Shown here piece after piece: positions 37,174 through 47,616 of a stretch of DNA of 64,000 nt. The position numbers and the translations under genes were made by a program. Position 1 is the first letter of the stretch. Every line of letters starts with the position of its first letter. The stretch spans positions 2,534,588 through 2,598,587 of the forward strand of contig CM018603.1 of NCBI GenBank assembly GCA_009192285.1. Reading direction: 5' to 3'. The notes under the pieces were generated by a model. It was not told where the DNA came from. It ran no database searches and saw nothing but the letters and a program-made list of their open reading frames with translations. This DNA is from Morchella semilibera. Lineage: Eukaryota; Ascomycota; Pezizomycetes; Pezizales; Morchellaceae.

Positions 37174-40100
37174 ATGCGAGTGGGCTCACCACTCCTGCGG
37201 CTGCGGGGGAAGCCGGGGAAGGAACGGGGTAGAGTGGGTTGAGGGATGGTTTGTGGGGAGACACGAGTCTCGGATTAGCAGTGCCAGCCCGGTTTGAGCA
37301 TCGGCATCAGCATCATGCTATAATTTCATCGGACGATGGTAATTTCCGGTTATGCGCATTCTTAATCATTGACACTATACCGTACCATGTAGTTACGAGT
37401 ATTAGTTAGCCTTCTTCTCCCTCCTCCTCGGTAGTTGGCATTATTGTATCTACCGGTTTTGAATTTAAGATTCTTTGAAGATTCCTCAGCTTTCATGTGA
37501 GTTAGTAGAGTGACAGCTGCATGATCCAGCCCGGCTGAGAGAGAAGGGTGCTTTTGAAACTCCTCACGCCATGGAGCAAAAAAATAATCGCTCTTTGGTA
37601 CACCTCTCCCTTCCATTTTAGATTACATGTATTTTCCCCGGACGCGGGGGGCTGTTTGGGGTATGCGCATTCGCGGGGAATATAATTTTTTTTTTCGTGG
37701 AGAGGACATTGTGAATTCTTTATTCAAGCACATGTTGAAAAGAAAGAAAGAAAGAAAAAATTATTATTATTATAATTATAATTATAATTACGGGGTACCG
37801 GGCCGCCCCCGATCTCTATCTCAGTCATCAAGCTAAGGCATTCATTCAATTTCAACCTCCCCACCCCATTTAGATATGGGACGATAGGCATTTGTTGAAT
37901 TCCCCGAGATCGATCTCAACTTATATGTACTCTAGATATTACGGATGCATTACCTTATTCTGGAGATCCGGAATAGCTAGTTAACTACAGTAGCTGGGCT
38001 GCATGTAACCCCTCCCTCATCTCGTTGAGGTATTAATTAATAAAAAAAAACATGCACGCATATATATCCACGATCTCAGACATATCGCGATGTAACAGAG
38101 ACCCCCCCCCCGGGTTTCAGGAGGAGGTTTGGAAGTCGGTTGTGATGTGATGTGATGCGGATCCATCCATTCCCCCTGCAGCTGGCACGTAACGGCTATT
38201 CTGTGAAACCTTGTAGTGTGGTGGTGTAGTGTAGCTAGCCACAACATCAGATGTTATATGGGGCGATGGTCTTATCTATTTTTTTTCTCTCCCGTTCCGG
38301 CCATGTCCTTCCCGCTATCCGAAAAAAAAAAAATCCCTGGTCATCGCTAGGTTTGGGAGAATGCTACATGTAGCAGCCGAGTTTGGTTTTTTGATATCAG
38401 TATGTAATTATGCACCCCCCCCCCCCCTCAAATTATCATTTCATTACCTACGGTGGGGCGGGTGGGGGTGGGGAGGGAGGGTCCCGGGGCCGTAAACTGC
38501 CGGCGGATCACCCGCTGTCAGGAAACCTAAAGCTCGCTTACAGAAAGGGGGTGGAGAGGGTGCGTCCGGTAACGTAGCTAGCGATCTGGGTCGAGATAAG
38601 ATTTTACGGAAACCCGGGTGAGGATATATGCTGTACATACATCTATGTTGTATCCTACCATCTAGGTGTGGGGGCCGGAGTGTGTGCCGGTCCTTTGGCC
38701 GCGGCCGGGCATGGGGGCGGAAACATTTTGGGGGAGGGGGCGGGCGATCAGAGTGCTGCGGGGAGAGAGACCGCGCCGAGTGATATCCTGTGCTGGTGAT
38801 CTTTTATGGTGGTGGTGCGGGTGGGTAGATCGAGGTTCACCCCCCCCCCCCCAAACCAACCAAGCACCTTCTCCTCCATAGTAGTAATAACATCATTGCG
38901 CATACCTTGAATTCATTCTTGTCTTTTCTGGAAGCTTCAGACTCTGATAGAGTTTGCCATAAGGAGTGGATGGAGCTTCCGAGGCTATCGGCATTCATAG
39001 CTGTAATGTGATCCACGGGTCAAAACAGCCGAGGCCTATCGAGCCTGGGAATACAACCTAGCTTCTGCAGCAGTTGTGGCTCTTCAGCGGGTACATACTG
39101 CCTACTATCTCGACATAGAGTGCAAGCTCTCGCCACCAAAGCTTATGACGGCGTGCGGCCGCCGAGGGTAAGTCGGCCCAGGTAATAGTCGGTTGTGCAA
39201 GACGCCTCCTAGAGACTGAGAGATAAGCGACTTCCATGTGCTGGTGGGGAGAACATCGAGTGGTTCCATCCGTAGGGGATGGTGGGACCCCGATAGCCCA
39301 TGTGTTCCTTTTTCACATGTCTTTACTGTCTGTAGCTGGCAGATAGCCGGTATAACTCTCTTTCAATATTGGTTGAGAGCTTGGGATGGTACTCATGCCT
39401 AGGCAATAATCTATCATGCAATCCCATGTGCGACGTATAGATGTGCCATCCTATTCTCTTCCCTTGACGAGGGCAAAGCTTGAGGGTGTTGGGAACCATC
39501 AACAGCTCATGAATAGTCCGGATGACTTCCTCGCTGTTTGGTAAAAAATGTATCTCGCAGACACTATTCCGTCATCCCTCAGCAGGTTGAAATGCCGTGT
39601 ACCTGTGCCGAGCATCTTATCCAATCCACATAATAAAGGCCATCATTTGTAGCAGATCCTTAGAGGTCAGATAAGATGCTCGGCACATGTACATGCTCGC
39701 CACAGGTGCACACGGTCTACGTGCTAGACTCCGTCACAAGTGCCCGCTTAGCGGTGGACTTGGGTTGTGGCTGCTGTACCGGTAGTCATGAACTGTCACT
39801 CGCGAGTCTATCAGGGGTTGCATGCTGTTGTTGTTCTTAATATACATGTAGCTATAGGGGTAAGTATATTGGCGGGAGCAGATATATCATCCTTTCGTTT
39901 TCAGTTCGAAATAAGATTTATACCCCCATAAAACACCCTACATAAGAATGATGCACCTGTGGGTCTCTTGAGTGGCCAACTCTGTGGGGACGAGTCGACA
40001 ATATGTATGCTTAAGCCTGGGTTTGGTAATACCGCCCCGTCCGAGTGGTATTGGCGAACGGGGCCGCCGGTGATAACCCGCCTTGCCCGCGCCCGCCCCG

Positions 40101-42230
40101 AGCCAGAAGGAAGCACAGCTACTTACATAGCTATTATATTTCATACAAGGTGTCTACTCCCCGCCCGGGCCAAGTGAGCGGCGTTTGCCCCCGGACCTTG
40201 GGACATGTTGGTTCTCACCGCAATCCCTCTCTCCCTCGAGCAAACTGACCCGCAAGACTTCGCCTGCCAACCCGCCCGGCCATCCCCACCATCGGACATT
40301 CAGCCCTGCGCTGCCACTCCAGCTGTCCCGCCCCCCCATCGAGATATAGGCCCTTTACGATGTACACCATTACTAACTACTAGCATGCCAATCCCTCAAG
40401 CTAAGCTGCTCTGGCGATTATAAGGCGCCCTGGCATCGACGCCCGGGCTGATGATCTACTGAAACACCCCATACCACCACCACCACAACACATGTTGGAT
40501 GCTAACCCTAACCCAGTGCACTGCACTCACAGCACAAGACTACAGCCATCCAACTCCAGCGAGCCGTCAACAGTGCGGCCTACCATAACTACCCCCCAGG
40601 CGGCCCCCAATTCTGCCATTGAGCTCGAGAACCCAACTACAGACGTGCACAGCCAGAGATGCACAAGTTGACCAGCTGCCGCGCGCACCAGGGGGGGGGC
40701 TCAGTATGTAGGTAGGTCCATCTAGTCCGCCCAGTTCATACATCAACCTCTACTCCGCCCCTGCCACCACCAATACCTAAAGCGGCCCGCACCGAGGGGG
40801 GGGTATGTCAACGGTAGTGTGTGTGTATCGTCACGTAAGTCCGTCCATATACCGGCCATGTCTGGATGTAGAGTGACAGCCCGCCTGGCCCATCGTACGT
40901 CCATCATCAGAAAACCAAAGAACCAAAAGGATATCCAACCACGTACATTAGCCATACCATACCACCCAGCCCATTCCCCCCAGCTCACGCACTAGACACA
41001 GCTCTTCCGGGAAAGACAATATAGCCCCCTCAGTTGCTGGCCGGAGGCTCACCCCGGGCAGGGCGAGGTCAGCCCGTTTAGCACCCATATCTATTACTGG
41101 ACCCCCCTTCCTCACTGTACAAGTCAGTCATATACCAACCAACCGACTGACTGACCGACTGGGTGCCGGGCGTCCCGTTCGTGGACGAGGCCATCTGCGC
41201 TTCGTAGCAGTACATGCCGCAGCAAAACACGCACGGTATCCACCCCGCCTATAGCTAGCCAGCCAGAGGTCCTTCCTTCCTATATACATGATGTACCCGC
41301 CCATAGAAAGAGCAGGGCCGCATGCCATGCCCCTCACAGCCCAGCCCAGCCCAGCTCAGCTAGCTACTTACTTATCCATGTATCCTATCCACGCCGGCAC
41401 AGAACCAGTCTACCTACAGTTTCCCCCAAATAGGCTCTTGGTAAAAATCTAGATCACCAGGTATCACTCGACACATAACAGCTGCAGCCCTAACCCTACC
41501 TCCACAAAAAAAAAAAAGCCAAGAACGAACATATGTGATAAAAATCCCAATATTGAAATTCCAAGCACACTGTATATATATATGACCCCGTCCTGTAACG
41601 GTCACAACCCCGCCCCAAATTCCCTTAGCTTTCTGGACCCCTCCCCACCCCTTTTAGTGCCAGCTACAGTACAGTACCATACCGTGTATGTAGACCCCCC
41701 CTCTTTCCTTTTTTGCAGGGACAATGTATGCTATGCTATGCTATTGCTATCTCCCGGATAAAAAAATGTGTAAAGCCAACGCAGGAGTGAAAAAGAAAAA
41801 GGAAAAAGGAAAAAAAGAAATCCATGTTCGCCATCTCGCCATGCATATAGATCAGAGTAGAAAAAAAAGAGAAAGAGAAGAAAAGGTGCGATAGCTGAAG
41901 GTAGAGAGTACAAAAAGGCCCTCCCCATATCAACTAACCCCAGATGACGTCAAAGCCAACGCAAAAAAGTATCAAGCTGAAGATAATGCTAATGCTAAAA
42001 AAAAAAAAAAACGAGATCCCCTACCCCCACCCGCAAGCCAACCGATTCCTATAAGAAAAAAAAAAATAGCAGTAAAGATAACGACAAAGCAAAAGAGGAT
42101 AAAGAAGAAAAAAATGATAAAAGAAAAAAGAAATGTACATACCCATCAGTGTGAGTATAGTTACACCCCATCTATCCCATGCCCATTCCCATCCTATAAC
42201 ACGATCCCCAAACCACGCACGCACTGCAAC
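37174..42230. other. intergenic desert with a foldback element
   Basis: No gene supported. Open frames of 60-80 codons on both strands lack motifs, including the GC-richer stretch at 40.0-41.3 kb. It contains a foldback element at 39604-39687, telomere-like words at 40502-40513 and 41488-41498, C-rich runs near 38415 and 38840, and TACATGTA near 37625, 38365 and 39844. A strongly A-rich stretch of the plus strand at 41.75-42.13 kb may be the 3' flank of the RBR ligase gene. Confidence 0.5.
39604..39687. mobile_element. short foldback (inverted-repeat) element, 84 bp
   Basis: Two perfect 18-bp inverted arms, TGTGCCGAGCATCTTATC at 39604-39621 and its complement at 39670-39687, enclose a 48-bp spacer. 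Complementarity continues outward with mismatches for about 8 bp (GTGTACC versus TGTACAT). No coding capacity. It could be a foldback MITE or a structured RNA/DNA hairpin; only one copy is seen here. Confidence 0.6.
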
Positions 42231-44461
42231 TCACCACGCCCCCCCAACGAGACGTTGCCAAAAAGCCGCAAACGAAGAACACTCACAAGCAATCACCCAC
42301 GCCCCATCGACCCTAACCTCCAGCACCACCTCCAACACCTTCCCGACCAACCTATCCATCATGTCTGCCCAACCCCCCCTCTCCTCCTCGACCTCCTTAA
42401 TACCCGCCATGACCGCTATTCCCACAAATCAGCATCAGCAACCTTTGCCCTTCACCAAAAGGAAAAGAGGGGGAGAGCAGACTCACCGGACCCTAACACG
42501 CTCCCCTGCATCTCACCACGGCGATAAACCCACCCCTCGGTGCGGCCAAAGCGGCGGAAATACTCCTTCTCCGCGTTCTCCGCGGCGCGGCGGATTGCGC
42601 CGGCCTCGTCCTCCTGCACGTAGAGATTACAGGAGTCGCACTCCTTACACGGCGTGCCGGGATCCTGGCGGAAGTGCTGGCAAAAGTGCTGGTAGCCCTC
42701 GGTTCCGATATCGGCGCGGCAGACGTAGCACATGATGTACCCGCAAGGGCATGTGAGTTTGTTGCAGCCATCGGATTTGATGAAGGAGACATTACAACGA
42801 GGGCACTATATCATATCAGTCAGGCAGGCATTATGGGGAAATAGAGAGAGAGGGGTACGCACGGTACGTTTGACGGCGTCGGCCATGGCCTTTTCGACGA
42901 AGATGCGGACACTATCGGATTCTTGTTCAAAGCATTTATGGAACGGCTGCCATTCCTTTCCGCACTCAATGCAGCTCTCTCGGCCGCAGCGAGTCTTGGC
43001 TCCACATTTAAAGAGCTTACCACGATGCTGGGCTGCAATCTTGCTAGCTGCCTTCGCCGCTTTCCTAGTTGCAAACTGGACGGGCCCGGACTGTGGGAGC
43101 ACCTGCAGCGTAAGCATAAAAACCATTACGGCTAGCAGCAGGAGCAGCAGTGCGGCCATAAACGCCCACGGCGTCACCACCACCGCCGCAACCGCAGCAC
43201 TGATGGACCCCCCAGACCCAACAACCACCCTCCTAACCCTCCACTGGACCTCCTCCGCCACCTCCGCATAGCAGCAAAACGGGCACTTTACCAGCTGCAG
43301 CCCACACTTGTCCAAGCTCTCGCTCACAATCTTCTCCTCCAGCGCCCTCATGATGTCCTCCGGGAGGACCTTCTTCAGCAGCTCCGGCGCCACAAATGCT
43401 TCACACGCCGGGTCCGCAGCAGCTGAGAGGCAGCGCACGCTGCACGTCTCGGGCACCAGGTTACGGCCCTGTCCATATAACCCTTCCTGGACGCTCCGCA
43501 GCAGACACCCGTGGCAGAAGAAGTGGCCGGAATCCGCGGAGCACACGGCAATCTCGTCCCAGGGATAGCTACCGTAGCAGCACTCGCACTCGACGAGTGC
43601 GTCCGCAGTTGCATGTTCGGCCTCGTTGAGGAGGCGTGCCATGGCGCGGTCAGCCGAGATCTGAGACTCCCGGGTGGGGGCCGCCAGGGCAAAGAGCTCC
43701 GCGTCGAGCTCCTGGTTCCCGGTTGGTGTTGTGGGAGGCAGGGTTGGAAGGCGAGTTCCGCGGAAGAACGAGGAAAGGGAGAAGCGCCATGACCTTGTAG
43801 CTATAGTGGAGAGTGTCTGGCGGGCATGTGGGTACGAGTTGTTGTGTTCGGCCATGACGGCCTTGATTGTAGATTTCGAGAGGCCTTTGAATTCCTTATT
43901 GCTGTATGGTGTAGCAGGTTGAATGATGTGAGTGATAATTTATGCAGATGTTGAAAGGGGAAAAAAGGACTGAGTGATAGTCCATGTAGCAAAACAAAAA
44001 AAAACAAAAAAACAAAAACAAAAACAAAAACAAAAATAGGAAGGTAGGTAGGCAGATAGGTACACTTACAGTAGCGCCCTCGCAGCCTCTCGATACCCCA
44101 CCGTCCTGAACCTCTCCCATCCCTCGAGCTTAGCGCCTATACGACGACGGGGCACGCCACCATCCTTACTCCGGCGCAGGATCATATCCGTAACGACAAA
44201 CAGGCGCGACTCTTGCGAAAGTGTCTCAAGCAGATGGCGGAACTCATCCACATCGACATGGGGGAAGACCTCGATGAGGGTATCTAGTGCCGAGTTGAGG
44301 GCGGCTGTTTCCGTGTCGGCGGTGTTATCGGGGGTGATGGTAGAAGGTGCATTTGAGGTGACTGACCTGGATGAGGAGGGAGAAGTGGAGGAGGAGGAGG
44401 AGGAGGAGGAGGAGGAGGAAGCAGCAAGGTTATTCTTTGAACTGGGATATTGGAACAGCAT
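42231..44461 (-). CDS. RNF216/Triad3-like RBR E3 ubiquitin ligase with CUE-like N-terminus and internal hydrophobic segment
   Basis: RING-between-RING ubiquitin ligase. Exons 44461-44070, 43901-42863, 42805-42487 and 42415-42231; 644 aa. The N-terminus starts with a serine run (about 16-27, from a GAG/CTC microsatellite) and a CUE-like helix set (LNSALDTLIEVFPHVDVDEFRHLL). RING1 runs from C236 (ECCYGSYPWDEIAVC...HFFCHGC). The IBR begins KCPFCCYAE (about 336) and is interrupted by a very hydrophobic segment of about 35 residues (about 365-399), then resumes with LFKCGAKTRCGRESCIECGKEW. RING2 starts at C478 (CPRCNVSFIKSDGCNKLTC) with catalytic-type Cys at about 496. It is followed by GYQHFCQHFRQDPGTPCKEC, diagnostic of RNF216-like ligases. 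The last exon (GIKEVEEERGGWADMMDRL...) fits in phase but is less certain. Divergent from snf8. Confidence 0.87.
44384..44421. repeat. (GAG)n microsatellite inside the RBR ligase coding region
   Basis: About a dozen GAG/GGA units on the plus strand encode a poly-serine run near the N-terminus of the minus-strand ligase. The run length is likely polymorphic. Confidence 0.9.
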
Positions 44462-45425
44462 CGCACATGTTTATTGGAGATATGAGGTGTGAATATGTGT
44501 GTGTGGGGGGGGGGGTAAGTAGGAGATGGAGTGGGGGGGTAGGAGGGGGAGATGAGAAGAGAAGAGAAGAGAAGGGGGGGGGGGGGAGAGAAGGTTAAAA
44601 GGTTGTGTGGGAGGGGAGATGCAGTTCAGACCTCAGGCAGACTGACAGATATTTGTGGGCCACGGCGTGTAAATCCTATTACTATTATTACTGCATGAAC
44701 TTATATGAATAGCAGCACTGGCAATAATAGCAGCAGTCCGTAGGTAAGAAAGATCAGAGGTGAATGGCTGCTCTTCTTGTCGATTATCGATTATCACGAG
44801 ATGCAACAGGCACAGTACAGTTCAGGTCTTGTTGTTGTAGCCCAACAGCTCATAAACTCGATCGAGTCTATACTTATGTACCCATCCATTAATTTATAAT
44901 TATACAAGCAATGCGAGCATCGCCCGCGGATCCGAGAATCGCCCCATGATGTTTAGTAAATTATAAAATTAAAAAACCACAAGTATCTAAAAAAATCTAT
45001 TTACTCCCTCCCCTTCCCCCCCTCCTGCATGCCTTCTTCTTCATTCTTCACCCTGATTGGATCACCATCATAAACCCGACCGGGCGCTGCCCGATCAATT
45101 GAATCTCAAAGTCAATCTGCATCAGAAGAATCAGCCAGCAAGGTTGGGCCGGGTAACACATGCGCCGACATGATTTCCACAGCCGCACAGTTACGGATCT
45201 TCTTGGCTTATCCGCAAATTAAAACGATCAACCCGCATATTGATCATTGATCCTAGGCCGCCTGCTACAATATTATAGTAATAATACATAGACCTTATCT
45301 ATTGACCCCCCTCCTCCTCTCCCTATCGATCATTCACATAGCCATTAAACCTCCTCCCCCCCCCTCCATCTATCCAGAATCCACCACCACCAGAGACCCC
45401 CACCCCCCCCCCCCCAAACCTCACT
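44462..45425. other. divergent intergenic region between the RBR ligase and snf8
   Basis: Bidirectional upstream region with G tracts near 44506 and 44575 and a C tract near 45404-45414. No gene supported. Confidence 0.5.
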
Positions 45426-46163
45426 ATGCGCAAAGGCGTTGGCCTCGGCGCCCTCACGCGCACCACCCAAACCCGGAGCACCTTCACGACCCACGGCCTC
45501 GCGCTCCAAAAGTCCCACATCACGGACCTGCAAACGCAACTATCCCACTTCCAGGCGCAACTGTCCGCCTTCGCGCGCACCCACGCCACCGACATCCGCT
45601 CCAACCCAGCCTTCCGCAATGAGTTCGCTCGCATGTGCGCCGCCATCGGCGTGGACCCTCTCGCCTCGTCCAGCAACAAGAAGGGCTCCTTCTGGGCCGA
45701 GCTCCTCGGCGGCAGCGTCAACGACTTCTACTTCGAGCTCGCCGTGCGCGTGGTCGAGATCTGCCGCGCCACGCGCGCCGAGAACGGGGGGCTTGTGGCA
45801 GTCTCCGAGGTGCTGGACCGTCTGCGCCGCCGTGACGATGCAGACCTCAGCGAGGAAGATATACTGCGGGCTGTGGAGGCGCTGCGGCCGCTCGGCAGCG
45901 GGTTCAAGGTCGTGGGCGTGGGGCGCAGGCAGATGATCAGGAGTGTGCCCAAGGAGCTGAATATGGACCAGGCGACGGTGCTGGGGACCATCGAGATCTG
46001 TGGCTTTGGCGTGACGGCCAGCATGTTGCGGGTGAACCTGGGGTGGGAGGGGGCGAGGGTCACGACGGTTGTGGAGGACCTGGTAGGGGATGGATTGGTG
46101 TGGGTTGATGAGCAGGCGGAGGAGAGGGAGTATTGGGCGCCGACGGTGATGGGGAAGAAGTAG
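45426..46163 (+). CDS. snf8: ESCRT-II subunit Snf8/Vps22 (EAP30)
   Basis: Subunit of the ESCRT-II complex (with Vps25 and Vps36), which sorts ubiquitinated membrane proteins into multivesicular endosomes. It is a single exon of 245 aa, the usual length for the family. The N-terminus MRKGVGLGAL is the conserved EAP30/Vps22 opening. A helical region with heptad-like Leu/Gln spacing (about 25-60, LQKSHITDLQTQLSHFQAQL) follows, then RSNPAFRNEFARMCAAIGVDPLAS. FWAELLGGSVNDFYFELAVRVVEIC leads into two winged-helix domains, with IRSVPKELNMDQATVL at about 178. Base composition of this exon is notably GC-rich compared with the intergenic DNA, and the codons strongly favour C or G at third positions. 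No introns and no damage seen. It is divergent from the RBR ubiquitin ligase, which may be coincidental although both act on ubiquitinated cargo. Confidence 0.96.
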   Translation: MRKGVGLGALTRTTQTRSTFTTHGLALQKSHITDLQTQLSHFQAQLSAFARTHATDIRSNPAFRNEFARMCAAIGVDPLASSSNKKGSFWAELLGGSVNDFYFELAVRVVEICRATRAENGGLVAVSEVLDRLRRRDDADLSEEDILRAVEALRPLGSGFKVVGVGRRQMIRSVPKELNMDQATVLGTIEICGFGVTASMLRVNLGWEGARVTTVVEDLVGDGLVWVDEQAEEREYWAPTVMGKK

Positions 46164-47028
46164 AGGACGTTGGCTGGCTGGCTGGTTGGTCGGTTTATGG
46201 GCGTTTGGTTGGGAAATTGTAGATAGTGCTGGATAGGTAAATAGGTAGTTTAGGTAGTCTAATTATTATTATTAGTATTAGTAGTAGAGCGAGTGATATT
46301 GGGCTTGCTTCTGATATTGTGTGCTGTGTGGATAATTGATTTGATTCAATTGGATATGGCTGTAGGGTCAATGATAGTCGATGATGGCCAATGATAGCCA
46401 ACATTTTTCCAGCTTGGCGTCTGTAAATGTAAATGTGATTGTAAGACCAAAAACAAAGTAATTGTAACTCGCTCGGAAATTATTAACTGGGTGATACCCT
46501 AACCCTAGAGGTCATCAAACTCAATATTAGGTGCGTCGGTGCGTACCGTCTTAACATTCCCATTGATCTCTCAAAGTAATCCCGAGTTAAGAAGAAATCA
46601 TTTTAGGTTTTACAACTTTTTCACCACCTACACTATAACTATAAGCTTTCCCAATCCAAGAACCAAAAGCACAAACAACCAAGTTGTCGACCAGATCACG
46701 CACTCACACATCACACCATACCACATCGCAGCAGCCATATGAAAGCACGCCCAAGATAAATCCGTCAATTCTAAAAGCTAATAAAAATTCTACCATTTTT
46801 ATTTACCCCAGTCTCATCTAACAACCAACTTTCCCTTTTTTTGTAGTATAGGTGTATATATCCGCAACCGCAACTGCAACCACAGAGGTGCATGTAACGT
46901 CAGGGACCTGGTATCAAGGGCGCTTGTGCTCCAACAGAAAGAAAGAAAACAAGGGAGGTAGAAATGGGGAGGAGGAAAGCTAATTTCGAAATCGTTATAT
47001 AGTTGCGAGGACAGTACGTTTAGAACGG
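46164..47028. other. convergent intergenic region between snf8 and qcr10
   Basis: Holds the two 3' ends. No gene supported. The telomere-like word CCCTAACCCTAG is at 46497-46508. Confidence 0.5.
46497..46508 (+). repeat. telomere-like word CCCTAACCCTAG
   Basis: Two CCCTAA-type units in the convergent snf8/qcr10 spacer, in the same orientation as those at 24502, 40502 and 41488. Confidence 0.45.
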
Positions 47029-47616
47029 CTACCCACAAAATGTTAGCACAACCTCCAACGAGATAGACAGCCTATAGAGATGGATATCGGGTGCGCATAC
47101 GTTGTCAGAAGCGGGCTTCTCCCTTCCGGTCCAGTATCCTCCAATCAAAGGCAGTTTCTGTACACACCCCATCAGTTGGTTTTTAGTTTTATCGCGGGGG
47201 GGGGGGGGGGGGGAGGAAAGTATGAAGTATGAGATATGAGCAATGCTACGAACCTTGAGGATATCGTTCTGGACGCGGGGTACACCCTCGAGGATGTAGA
47301 TGGCGGTACAACCAGCAACGGCACCGAATGCGCCAGCGGCAAGACCACTATTTGGCCACGTCAGTCAGAGAGACGTGTACGAGATGCGAGAGATGGAGAC
47401 GTACATGTTTCTAAGAGACTTGATGGGGAAACCGGCAATGTTGATTTGTGGCCGGAACCTATGTGAGTTTGATTGTCAGTATCAAATGTATATCGGACGG
47501 ATAGATGGCGGGGGGTGCTCACTTGGGGCCGTAGGGAGAGGCATAGCGGGACTGCATGAAGGGATTAGAAAAAAAGCTTATTCTCTTTTATCTTTTGCAG
47601 GGGTTGTGCGTACCAT
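47029..47616 (-). CDS. qcr10: ubiquinol-cytochrome c reductase subunit 10 (complex III, Qcr10-like)
   Basis: Small single-span membrane subunit of mitochondrial complex III. Exons: 47616-47614 (just ATG), 47551-47523, 47458-47405, 47347-47254 and 47157-47101, then probably 47052-47029; about 86 aa. The read-through alternative to the last splice gives about 102 aa and the same stop. Recognisable sequence: SRYASPYGPKFRPQINIAGF, then the Gly/Ala-rich membrane helix GLAAGAFGAVAGCTAIYILEG, VPRVQNDILKKLPLIGGYW and REKPASDN, in the order found in fungal Qcr10. The first junction is ambiguous. ATG followed by a GTACGC donor leaves an ATG-only coding exon. A GC donor after six codons (MVRTTP) would be in phase too but has a weak context. 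The last residues are the least certain part. The fourth intron holds an 18-C tract on the sense strand. Confidence 0.75.
47196..47213. repeat. poly-G tract (18 G; C on the qcr10 sense strand)
   Basis: Uninterrupted G18 on plus, inside the 96-bp fourth intron of the minus-strand qcr10 gene, where it forms part of the pyrimidine content of the intron. Confidence 0.85.
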
